Below the pieces are notes generated by a model. It ran no database searches, had not been told where the DNA came from, and saw only the letters and a list, made by a program, of their open reading frames with translations. Positions 22,455 through 33,633 of a DNA stretch of 64,000 bases are shown here, in pieces; position 1 is the stretch's first letter, and the number at the start of each line of letters is the position of its first letter. The stretch covers positions 5,024,501 through 5,088,500 of the forward strand of contig OY829539.1 in assembly GCA_963691705.1 (NCBI GenBank). The letters are read 5' to 3'. Both the position numbers and the translations under genes were made by a program. This stretch comes from Viola odorata. Its lineage: Eukaryota; Streptophyta; Magnoliopsida; Malpighiales; Violaceae.

Positions 22455-25416
22455 TGTCGCACCCCCTTTTTGGATTTCATGCTAATGCGACGCGGGTTTG
22501 GGATTGGATGTGAGACGAAATCGGACTCATCTCACATAACGCATATGAAGTCACCACCCTATTTTGTTTCTAGGTTTAGGGAACCTATTGTCATGCAAAA
22601 AAAATAAAAAGCTAAGGCAAAATGGGTCTGAACCCGAGAACAGCGGTTCGGGGTCGTATTATGGACTCGGGAAGGTGTTAGGCACCGAGTCACATCCTAA
22701 AAAGGTTACCGGATAAAAGAGGTGTTTAAAAATTGTGTTTGAAAAATAAAAAGTCCTAATTTATTTGATCATGCCCAATAGATCAATAAGATTCTAATCA
22801 AATTTTAAATATTCATGCATACGAGCATATGCGGGAGAAAATGTGAAATAAATAAAAGGATGAGAAATGTTTACTTGTGAAGGGTATGGACGGTTTTTAC
22901 CCTTTTGGATCGAGAATATGAGGCATACTTGTGAAGGGCATCGATTGATTTGCCCTACAAAGTTGAGATTATTAGTTTGAGAAAATGATAATAGATAAAC
23001 ATTTATTGCGAGTGGAATAAGTAATTTTAGTGATTAAATGCGAGTGAAATAATTATTTAAGCGTTCGAAAGCATGTAAATAAATAATTAAAAAGTACGAA
23101 CATACAAATAATCGAATCAAAATTATTATACGCAAATGATATGATTATTTTTGACGATTAAGCGCACACAGAATAATTGAAACGTGCAAAAGCATATGAA
23201 AATAATAATTAATCATGCAAGCATAGGAAAATAATAATTAAACAGGCAAACATACGAAAAATAAATAAACAGTACATGCATACGGAAATTAAATAAACAG
23301 TACAAGCATACGAAAATTAAATAAGCAGTACAGGCATACGAAAATTAAATAAACAGTACAGGCATACGAAAATTAAATAAACAGTACAGGCATACAAAAA
23401 TTAAATAAACAGTACAAACAGATGGAAAAGGCGCGAAAAAAATAAATGCGATGGACTGAAAATTTGGACTAGGCCCACTGGGCCTAGAAATTGGGCCCAC
23501 TAGACCAGGATAGCCCCCTTTTATTTTCCATTTGGGCTTGGCTTATGCCAAGCCCATGATCAATTAAATGACCAACCCAACACTGTTCATCATCTCCCTC
23601 CATTCGTCCGCGTCTCCTTCTCTCTTGAGCAACAGACACGCAGCAGGGCACGGTGCAAGGCAGCAGACCAGCGGCTCCGGTGACTGAAGTAGGCTCTGGC
23701 AGCAGGAGACAGCAGCAGCGAGGCAGCGGCGTGGCAATAGCATCATCCTCTCCTTCGGCGGACCAACGGCGTCGACGACCGGACCAATGGCAGTGTGACG
23801 AAGCGCGACGACAAACCCGCAGCGCACGTCGTCTTCCTCCAACGCCGGTGAGGCAGCGCGGCAGCAGCAGCACCGCGGTGGAACGAGGCAGCAACTCAAC
23901 AGCGGCTCGGCAGTGGCGACACGGCAGCAGCTTTCTCCTCTTCCTCTCGACAACAAGCAAAAGCAAGGAAGAAAACAGAAAAAGAATCACGCAGAATAAA
24001 TTAAATGAATTAGAAGAACGAACGGGACGAGAAATTGCTTGCCTTGCTTCCGCCGATAAAGTGCAGAAATGTGTGTTGTGTCAATTGTGTGTGTCAACTT
24101 GCCTGCTATTTGTAGACAGGGACGGATCCAGGAATTATTTCCAGGAGGGGCGGGGTTCGGGGATTTTTGTTTGGAGTATTTTAAAGGGAAGGCAAACGAG
24201 CTGAACGAAAAATTAGAAAAATGCTTAAAAGTATTTGTATCCGTCACTAAATAACATTTGATGATATCGATGGTGCTTCACTTCGACTTTTTCGACTTTT
24301 TCGCAAGTCGTTCTTCACTTTCATTTGAACCAACATTTGATGATATCGATGGTGCTTGAGTAGATAGTTTAATCAAATATTTGTCCATATAAAAAAAAAT
24401 TAATACAGTTAGCATATTAATTTAATGAATTTAGTTTCCTATAAATCTCTGCTTCCCTCTTGCTACTGTTTTGCATCTACTTCACAAATTCATTCCAAAA
24501 AAAAACTAAAATGATCCAAAATAATTTCTATAAACTAATTATTACCAAATATGTCCAACATTAAATGCAATGAATAAAGATTGCATAATCTCTACAAGTT
24601 TAAAGATCATGAAGAGAGGGATTTGGGCTGGGCTGCATACTAAAAACATTTGTTCCATTAGCCCAGGGTGGGCATCAGCCTACCCTGGCCCCCCTAGATC
24701 CGTGCCTATTTGTAGAGAGGGAAACGACAAGCAAAGCTACAGGGTCGAAAGCAAAGGGAGCAGAAAAATGCAAAATGGAGTGAGGTGGCATGAAAATGCA
24801 TTTGCAAAATGTTGTCAGAGGTGGTTCATGCATGCATCCTCATGCTTAAATTGGGAGCCATTGGATGTGAAGAAAAGGAAGGTCAACGCTTGATCAAGGG
24901 TTAAGATGAGTTGACCTTTGGGAAATGTTTAGTATTTATTTAATCGGTTCTAGCTATCAACAATTTTGAAATGAATAAAATCCCGAACCAAAAATTCTAA
25001 AACATGCAATAAATTGCAACAAAATAAATAGTAATCAGTAAATAATAAAAAAGTTCGATTTAAGGTCCGAATTTACTCGCTCGGAATCCTTAAAAGTTCG
25101 AACGAAAAATAAATGTTATAGCAAAGTAAATTGGATAAAAATAAATGAGATACGCAAACGAAAATAATAGTAGATAATTATCAATTAAATAAAGAGTGCG
25201 TTCGATCCATGGTCCGAGAAAATTTATTCAAGACCGATAGAAGTTCGAACGAAAAGACAATAAAAATATGAAAAAACTAAAATCACACGAAATGGTACGA
25301 AATATTAAAATAATATAGCCTAAGATCGAAAATCGATAGAATTTCGGTTTAAATGGGCTAATAATGCGATAAATAAAAAAGTGCGAAAAAAACGCGTAAA
25401 AAATCGGGTAGCAACA
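22455..25416 (-). repeat. Y 5' LTR (2962 bp including an inserted MITE)
   Basis: Pairs with 3456-5729. The extra length comes from a 588-bp MITE plus its 12-bp duplication, and from an additional stretch of about 55 bp near 23665-23720 that the 3' LTR lacks. Open frames here are LTR composition. Confidence 0.9.
24119..24706. mobile_element. 588-bp MITE in the Y 5' LTR (Mutator-like target duplication)
   Basis: The ends are GGGACGGATCCAGG and, inverted, GGCACGGATCTAGG, a 14-bp terminal inverted repeat with two mismatches. Flanks TATTTGTAGACA (24107-24118) and TATTTGTAGAGA (24707-24718) form a duplication of 10-12 bp with one mismatch. The sister LTR at 3456-5729 has the uninterrupted site. 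It holds no transposase. The long duplication suggests the Mutator superfamily, but that assignment is an inference. Confidence 0.82.
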
Positions 25417-27565
25417 CATGGCATAAAAAAAATAAAACTAAGGCAAAAATGGGTCTGAACCCGAGAACAGTGGTTCGGGGTCGTATTATGGACTCGGGAA
25501 GGTGTTAGGCACCCGAGTCACATCCTAAAAAGGTTACCGGAGAAAGAGGTGTTTAAATCATGCTTGAAAAATAAAAGTCCTAATTAAGTGATCATGCCTA
25601 ATGGATTAAATTTTAACAATTTTATATATTCATGCATACGAGCGTATATGCGAAAAAAGCGTGAATAAATAAAAGGGTGACAAATGTTTACTTGATGAAG
25701 GGTACAGGTTGATTTACCCCCTTCGATCGAGATTATCGGTACGAGGAGGAGATAAACGCTTAAGTACTTGACGACTTATGCGCGTGTAAATGATTAATTT
25801 TAAACAAGCACGAACAAAATAATTTATACATGCAAGCATACGAAAAATAAATAAATAGTTCAAACATACCAAAAATAAATGAATAGTACTAGTGCGAAAA
25901 TAATTGAACAGTACACTTGTTGAAATAAATAAATATTACAATTGTGCGAAAAATAAATAAATAATACAAGTGCACGGTGGCATGACAAAATCGACGACCT
26001 AAAAATTGGGCTTGGCCCACTGGACCGAAAATGGGCCTCACTAGCTGGGCCCAAGACAGCACAACCCATTGGGCTGGCTGTCTGTGTGGGCTGTTTCAGC
26101 CCACGCATCCTCTTTTTCTCGCTGGGCCAAACGACCCAGCTTCTCCATGCTTGGGCGCCTTGCGCCCAAGCCCTTTTTCCTTCGCTGGGCCTGCGCTGGC
26201 CCAACTTTCTTCCTCACGCGGGCACAATGCCCGCGTTTCTTTCTTTTCTTGGGCCAAGCCCCAAAACCAAATTAAATTAAATAGGAACCCTGCACTATTC
26301 CCCTTTCTTCCTTGCATCGCCGGTGCCATTGCCGGCGACCAAGGAAGAAACGGTCATACCTATGGCTGAAACCTTACCAGGAAAATTCCCTGCACCCACA
26401 GTAAGCTTCGCATGCAATCACAGCACATAAATTAAACCAAAATAGCACTCAATTAATTCAAAAATGAATTTAAACTAATTAAATAAAAAGTTTGAAATTG
26501 ACTCGACTGGCCAACGTTTGAACAAATTAAAAGTTGTAATTATTTTGGATATCAAATAGAATTTATTTTAAATCAAAATGGCTAATTATCATTGAAAACA
26601 CGAACACAAAAAATTCTTGAAAAAATAAGTAGAGAAGTGCTTAACCAAGCTTAAAGTTTCAACTGGGAGTAACTTCAACCTTTGGTTAAAGTAGGCAGCT
26701 GTTCATGATAGAGAACCAGCGCTAGAGAGGGAGAGAGTGTTCGTGAATTAGCGAAATGAAACTAACAAGCATGCTCCCTATTTATAGGCGACTTCGCGAG
26801 TGATTTTTGGCAAGGTGGCTGCGCGTGGTCATGGAAAACTTGGGGAGCAAGGGAGGAGCAGTGCTGCAGTGGTTGTGTGGCTGAGGTTGCTGGTCGCGTA
26901 GGGACGACGATCGAGGAAGAAATTGCTTGAGAAACGAGCTCGTGTTTGCCTCTAGTGCATGAACCAGAGGTGGTAGGATGGCTTGCTTGCGTGTTAATTA
27001 TCTCAACCATTTGATCTTAGTTGACTTTCAAAGTCAACTAGATCAATGGTAGAGATGAAGGGCTTGATCTATTACTTAATTATTCAATTCAAGTCGACGG
27101 TACGAGCAATCTTGCCTAAAAATGAACAAAAACTCGAACCAAAATTGTTACAACGTAGAATAAAATAAGCTGAAATAATTAATATACAGTGAGCGACGAA
27201 AATTTCGTCATATCGCTCGATAAAAATTTGCTAATAAGCGATAAAAGTTAGAACAGGAAAAAATACTAAAATAAAAAATTGAACGAAACGCAAAGAGATA
27301 GCGCGAGTTAGGAAAATAATAAAGAATAAGTAGCTAATGTGTGAAATTGTTCAACCACTGGTTCCGAGAATTTTACTTGGAACCGATATGAGTTCGAACG
27401 GAAAAAGTGATAAAAATGTGCAAAAGTTATGAAATAAAATTTAAATGACATGAAACATGAAAATAAATATTAGTTGGACGAAGAATAAATAGAAATACGA
27501 TCTTAGAAAATTGATATTAAAATGCGAAAAAGTCTTGATGAAAAATCAAAAATCGGGTAGCAACA
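25417..27565 (-). repeat. X 3' LTR, main part
   Basis: Starts with the second CATGG of Y and resumes the X LTR exactly where 3455 left it, ending GGGTAGCAACA at 27565. It matches 33634-35267 from about 25937 onward. A TATA box lies at 26779-26786 on the minus strand. Confidence 0.88.
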
Positions 27566-27665
27566 GATGCCCCCTCTTTACTGTCTTATCAAAAATCCGG
27601 TGTAACGGAGATTTTTGATGAGCAGTAAAGATGGTTGCTCCCGAACCAACAATGGTTTTGAAAAT
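27566..27665 (-). promoter_or_regulatory. X polypurine tract and adjacent hairpin
   Basis: TAAAGAGGGGGCATC (minus strand) precedes the LTR. An inverted repeat CTTATCAAAAATCCG ... CGGAGATTTTTGATGAG follows. The inner arms TCCG/CGGA differ from the TCGGT/ACCGA of Y but still pair. Confidence 0.75.
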
Positions 27666-27774
27666 AATGAAAATGCAGACTTACCTGGGAGTGAGTGATT
27701 GGAGAATTTTATCCTGGGCGAGGGTAGTTCTCGTAGTCCCTAGGTTGGTGCTGAAAGTAAAGTGCGAAAAATGT

Positions 27775-29046
27775 AATTTGACGTCCGAACGGGGATACTG
27801 CAATTCTCAAACGTCGATGCAGAAAATGTAAACTTGAGATCCGAACGGGGACACCGCAATTCTCGGACCTCTGTGCAGGAAATGAAACTTGACATCTGAA
27901 CGGGGACACCACAATTCTCAGACGTCGATGCAGAAAATGTAAACTTGAGATCCGAACGGGGACACCGCAACGCTCGGACCTCTGTGCAGGAAATGAAACT
28001 TGACATCTGAACGGGGACATCGCAATTCTCAGACGTCGATGCAGAAAATGTAAACTTGAGATCGGAACGGGGACACCGCAACTCTCGGACCTCTGTGCAG
28101 GAAATGAAACTTGACATCTGAACGGGGACATCGCAATTCTCAGACGTCGATGCAGAAAATGTAAACTTGAGATCGGAACGGGGACACCGCAACTCTCGGA
28201 CCTCTATGCAGGAAATGAAACTTGACATCTGAACGGGGACACCGCAATTCTCAGACGTCGATGCAGAAAACGTAAACTTGAAATCCGAACGGGGACACCG
28301 CAACTCTCGGACCTCTGTGCAGGAAATGAAACTTGACATCTGAACGGGGACACCGCAATTCTCAGACGTCGATGCAGAAAATGTAAACTTGAGATCCGAA
28401 CGGGGACACCGCAACTCTCGGACCTCTGTGCAGGAAATGAAACTTGACATTTCAACGGGGACACAACAATTCTCAGACGTCGATGCAGAAAATGTAAACT
28501 TGAGATCCGAACGGGGACACCGCAACGCTCGGACCTCTGTGCAGGAAATGAAACTTGACATCTGAACGGGGACACAACAATTCTCAGACGTTGATGCAGA
28601 AAATGTAAACTTGAGATCCGAACGGGGACACCGCAACGCTCGGACCTCTGTGCAGGAAATGAAACTTGACATCTGAACGGGGACATCGCAATTCTCAGAC
28701 GTCGATGCAGAAAATGTAAACTTGAGATCGGAACGGGGACACCGCAACTCTCGGACCTCTGTGCAGGAAATGAAACTTGACATCTGAACGGGGACACCGC
28801 AATTCTCAGACATCGATGCAGAAAATGTAAACTTGAGATCCAAAATGGGACACCGCAACTCTCGGACCTCTATGCAGGAAATGAAACTTGACATCTGAAC
28901 GGGGACACCGCAATTCTCAGACGTCGATGCAGAAAATGTAAACTTGAGATCCGAACAGGGACACCGCAACTCTCGGACCTCTGTGCAGGAAATGAAACTT
29001 GACATCTGAACGGGGACATCGCAATTCTCAGACGTCGATGCAGAAA
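27775..29046. repeat. 108-bp dimeric hairpin tandem array (X)
   Basis: About a dozen 108-bp units, each made of two related 54-bp halves. Half A folds GAC-a-TCTGA, loop of 18 (ACGGGGACACCGCAATTC), TCAGA-c-GTC. Half B folds GAG-a-TCCGA, the same loop core, TCGGA-c-CTC. Two base pairs differ between the halves and both differences preserve pairing. The spacers are GATGCAGAAAATGTAAACTT and TGTGCAGGAAATGAAACTT. Because 108 is a multiple of three, a 421-residue repetitive frame stays open on the minus strand; I do not believe it is a gene. Confidence 0.92.
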
Positions 29047-29765
29047 TGTAAAGTTATCCGGGCGAGGCTATCACAGTCACGAATGCTGATGCAGATATGA
29101 AAATCAGGTAGGGCAAGGGTAGTACTCACAGTCCGTACGTTGTTGATGCGGAAAAGTAAACTCAACTCCGGCGAGGGTAGCACTCATAGTCTGTTGCTGT
29201 TGATGCAGAAAATTATGATGGTGATGTAGCTTTGCTCGGGCGTTGTTGCCCCCTGAGACATTGATGTAGAAATTGAAATGGAAACTCCACTAGGACACTG
29301 CTGCCCGTTAGAGGTTGGTGCTGAAATCCTTCCGGACGCTGCTGCCTGTTGGATGTTGATTTCTGAGGACGATCTCTGATAGTGAGGTCGTTTATGGTCT
29401 TCTCTGATAGCGAGGACGATCTCTGATAACAAGGTCAGATGTGGATCTCTGATAGTGAGGAGGATGATCTTCTCTGATAGTGAGGCACTTTTCTGATAGC
29501 ATGATAATGAGGCGCTTCTCTGATAGCGAGGAGGTTGATCTCTGATAGTGAGGAGGTCTTCTCTGATAGGGAGGGGATGTTGATTTCCAAAGACGATCTC
29601 TGATAGTGAGGTTCGTTGATGGTGAAAAATCCACTCGAATGCTGCTGCCTGTTGGATGTCAGTGCTGAATTCCTCTCGGACGCTGCTGCCCATTGGAGGT
29701 TGGTGCTGAAGATGTAAATGCATGTCCGTGCGATGCTATCGCTCTCTGGATATTAGTGTGAACTC
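29047..29765. repeat. Mixed short hairpin modules of X
   Basis: From left to right: two or three diverged 53-bp modules (29050-29200), GGACGCTGCTGCC modules (29225-29345), a run of CTC-TGATAGT-GAG units (29355-29620), and two more GGACGCTGCTGCC units (29630-29720). Order and content mirror Y. Confidence 0.7.
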
Positions 29766-29799
29766 ACAAAATGAAGACAAGATGTATGTGGGGATATTT

Positions 29800-29935
29800 A
29801 AAGATATGTTGCGGGGACATGACCAATCACAACATTTAAAAAGACATGTTGTGGGGACGTGACCGCTTACAACATTTTAAAAAGACATGTCGTAGGGACG
29901 TGACCGCTTACAACACTTAAAAAGACATGTGCGAA
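29800..29935. repeat. TGTTGT/ACAACA hairpin module, X copies
   Basis: Three units have the loop GGGGACGTGACCGCTT or a relative of it. Arms are TGTTGC, TGTTGT or TGTCGT on the left and ACAACA on the right. They correspond to the 15-unit array of Y. Confidence 0.8.
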
Positions 29936-30004
29936 AGTGAAAAAATGGGCGACCAAGTCGTCACACAAACGCGGGTGACCAAATCACCGCAACAAGACTG
30001 ATAA

Positions 30005-30125
30005 GTGGATTTTGAACTGCCACACAAAACTTGGAAGGTGGAGTTTTGAAATTTTGAAAGGTGGGGTTTTGAACCGCAACATAAAACTTGGAAGGTGGGG
30101 TTTTGAACCGCTAGATGAAATTTTG
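30005..30125. repeat. 33-36 bp hairpin module, X copies
   Basis: Three or four units of GGTGGGGTTTTGAACCGCxAxA type, corresponding to the large array of Z at 18425-19915. Confidence 0.8.
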
Positions 30126-30129
30126 AAAG

Positions 30130-30880
30130 AGGAGTGGTAACGTATCTCCATTCGGATGCTCGGATGGTGGGGGAGCGTGATCCACCGCATGAAATTGATG
30201 GTGGAATGGTAACGTGCTCCATTCGGATGCTCATTGGATGGTGGAGGAAAATGGACCGCAACACAAAAATGATTGTGGAGTGGTAACGTGCTCCATTCAG
30301 ATGTTGATTGGACGGTGGGGAAGCGTGATCCACTGTACGAAATTGATGGTGGTAACGTGCTCCATTCGGATGTTCGGATAGTGGGAGAAATGGACTGCCT
30401 CACGAAATTGATGGTGGAGTGGTAACGTGCTCCATTCGGATGTTCGGATAGTGGGGAAAATGGACCGTCATACGAAATTGATGGTGGAGTGGTAACGTGC
30501 TCCATTCGGATGTATATTGGATGGTGGGGGAAATGGACCGCCGCATGAAATTGATGGTGGAGTGGTAACGTGCTCCATTCGGATGTTTGGATAGTGGGGG
30601 AAATGGACCGTCGTACGAAGTTGATTAAGGAGTGATAACGTACTCCATTCAAACGTCAGTGATGGTGGAGGAGCGTGATCCATCGCACGAAATTGATTGG
30701 GGAGTGGTAACGTACTCCATTCGGGTATCGTGGTGATGAGGAAGCGTGATCCATCGCACAAAATTGATTGGGGAGTGGTAACGTACTCCATTCGGGTATC
30801 GTGGATGGTAGGGGAGCGTGATCCGCCGCACAAAATTGATGGTGGAGTGGTAACGTACTCCATTCGAACGTTGATTGGAT
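30130..30880. repeat. 75-bp tandem array, main expansion (X)
   Basis: About ten units of GGAGTGGTAACGT(G/A)CTCCATTC, GGATG(T)T, GGATGGTGGGG, and a variable ATGGACCGxCxxACGAAATTGATGGT. GGAG(T) pairs with (A)CTCC around GGTAACGT. Units are 65-80 bp. Confidence 0.85.
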
Positions 30881-33633
30881 GGTTAACAGATATTTCACTG
30901 AAGCATATCTGTATCCTGCAAATAGGGAGGAAACAAACACGAAGCAGTAGTGGATGGAAGAAAGGAGAGCAAATGATAAATGAGAAAATAATGAGAACAA
31001 ATCATATATGTTGTATATGAAAGTATTCCCACACTACCCTAAGGCTTGCCCCCCAGTATTTTATCAAGGTGAAAACAACTTCCCTATCAAGAGAAGGTTC
31101 AACAAATTTATGCATTTCTGGAGAACATGTCATCCAGTTTTCTGTCATACAAGCATGCTTGATACAAACCTAGAAAAGCATCTGCATCTTGCCCAGGATA
31201 TAACGACCTCAAGGACAAGACTTTCTCACATCATGTAGACGTAAGCAATCCTCATCAGACATTGGTGTTTGCGCTCACACTCAGAAATAAGGTTACGTGT
31301 TTACACTCATAAAAATGCAACAAACATAGCACAAAATAAGATTTGCAATGTCAATCCGAGTGAATAAACTTCAAATGAAGATGCACATGCATGGGCCTTC
31401 ATATAATCGAGAAGACTTTGCAATAGAACAGAAATATGTAGTGGATAGACAGAGAGAAGTAGAGAAGAAAGAATTTGTTTAAGGAAGAGAGTGCTTTTTG
31501 GCAGAAGAAAGGGTTTTTAATAAGCGATGCTCAACTGAGGTTGCTAATCGGAGGTAAGGTGCGCCTCGAGTGCAGTTTACGAGAGTTTGGTGAAACTCTG
31601 AAGCTTTTCCTTTGAAATGTCAGTCTTCTTCTCCACAAATTATTGTTTGAATACGACATGAGACCCCTTTTTCGAAATACCCAACTGGGTTTTTGAATCT
31701 TCACAAAGAATGATCTCTTTTTCTTTGAAATCATCATTTGTCATTGACAAAGTACACCAGTTTTTTGAATCTTCGCAGGGAATGATCTCTTTTACTTTTG
31801 AGATCATCATTTGTCGTTGACGAAGTGCACCAATTTTTGAATCTTTATTGAAAACGATCTCTCTTTTGTTTTGAGATCTTCTTGTTAACTTACTTGCTTG
31901 TGTTCTTCGAACACCTTTTTTTTTTTTTTTTTTTTGCGAACAAACCAAGTACAATTTTTGTCTGTTCCGTCGTCATTTCCGTCTTTGGCAGAGGCCTTTA
32001 AGTCTTGATTTTTGGCCTTCTTCCAGCCTTGACCATCAGCAATCTTCGGAGATTTTGGAATCCTTCGTGTGCAACCCAATTTCGATGTGCACCTTACCTT
32101 CGGTTAACAACCTTAGTTAGGCACTGCTCATTATTTAGGGAATTCAAGTGGAAGCAAGTGTTTGAAAATAGAAGAATGAGAAGACCAAAGAAATGTGGAA
32201 GCAAAGAGCAAAGTCCCCTGTTATCTTACAGCTATCCCATGTCTAAATGTGCATGTACCCTGGATATTATGCAAATCTAACTAGCACTTAGTTTGGCATT
32301 TGCACTCATGAAAGAAGTATGGTGTGAAGGCCTAAAATGCTCACAGGGATGTGTTTGTGATTGCTTACATCTAAAGCATGTTGTAGATATAAGAGCTAGC
32401 AGGCGAGATCATGCATGTCATATAACTTCAAATGGATGCACAAGTTATCCATGATGCAGTAACATGTTGAACATGCTCAATTTATGGAAGGTTTGAAAAC
32501 TTTGAGGGTAGTGTGGCTTTTATTCAAAATTTTATTCACAATTATAAAGTTAAAAAAACTTAGTAGTTTTAAGGACAAAATGTGAGGGTGTAACTATTCA
32601 TGAAAAAGTTATGAAAGAGTTGCCCCCGATGTAACAAAAAATGAATGCAGAATGATTGTATAATTGCTAAAATTTAAAAGAGGCGAGAAGGAAAAATGGA
32701 CTTCCCTTGATATGTGCGGCGAGGTCGCGAGGTCAGAGCAAGGATGCCACCGTGGAAAAGTAAATGTAGACTTCACTCGGGTGTTGTTGTCCACTGGGAG
32801 GTTGACGGGAGTTTAAAATGGAAACTCCATTTGAACGTTGTTGTCTGATGGGCAGCTGATGGCTAGGATTTCCAGGTCCAAGAAGCCGTCCTTAAGATAG
32901 GTCGCTTGCGGGATGTAGCGGTCTATTTTATGAAGAGACCCATTCTCTGTAGATTACATAGCAAGGGAGAAACGACCTTTTCTGATTTGTTTTTTTTTTT
33001 TTTTTTTAACTGTCCCGGGGTGGGGAGGAGGATCATTCGAGAGCTAATAGGAGGAAGATTCGTTCCCATGACATGATGCAGGAAACCATGGCATGATTGG
33101 TATAGCCAGGCTTATTGGCAAGCACATCATGATTCTGATCGGATGTTGAGACTCATTTATGCTTTGCGGAATTATGTTTGGATGTTACCGACCATTGAGA
33201 TTTTGATGGGGAACAAAAATGAAAGTTCTATTTGGGCGTTGCTGCCCACAGGAATGTTGATGCGGAATGAGAAATTCACTCGGGGACTGCTGCCTGATGG
33301 GACGTTGATGTTGAAATCTTTATATCCGGACGAGAGTAGCACTCGCGGTCCTGGATAAGACAAGCAGAAGGACGTTGATGGCTTTAGCCGGACACCTTGC
33401 GGAAATGCATATTGGTGTTCCGGACTTAGTGAGACCGATCTTTTCTTAGCTAATTTAATTGCGTGGGTCGCTTCTGAGAGTGCATCGGTTTAGGCCTGAC
33501 TTTTGATGTCATCCTTGGGGAAAGACATTGCTTCACCTTTCGAAGGGATGAGAAACTCCTTTAATGAGGGTTCGCGACCGTTGTCGTGGATCCAGAAAAT
33601 GACGTCCATGCACCACATTTCAGAGAATGCTTT
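30881..33633 (-). other. Non-coding interior of X, ending at a deletion
   Basis: 30890-32660 is the reverse counterpart of about 16260-18240 in Z. It contains a T20 run at 31916-31935 and palindromic repeats at 31640-31900. 32660-33400 carries further diverged GGACGCTGCTGCC-type units, a T-rich run near 32990-33007, and one long hairpin at about 33324-33356 (ATCC-GGAC-GAG ... CTC-GTCC-GGAT). The interior ends abruptly at 33633, where LTR sequence begins part-way in, so the gag region, leader and PBS of X have been deleted. No gene recognised. Confidence 0.6.

Larger units (their letters stand above)
3456..25416 (-). mobile_element. Element Y: Ogre/Tat-like element inserted in the LTR of X
   Basis: Y is flanked by CATGG at 3451-3455 and 25417-25421 and is minus-oriented. 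Its 3' LTR is 3456-5729. Its remaining interior is 5730-7907 (3' hairpin-repeat region) and 21791-22454 (5' leader). Its PBS is 22434-22453 and its 5' LTR is 22455-25416. Element Z and a deletion removed everything in between, so no coding region of Y survives. Confidence 0.9.

Noticed and set aside
27740..29005. 421-residue minus-strand open frame (SSFISCTEVRELRCP repeats)
   Set aside because: The 108-bp array is a multiple of three, so any stop-free frame stays open. Other frames are open too, and the hairpin structure explains the conservation better.
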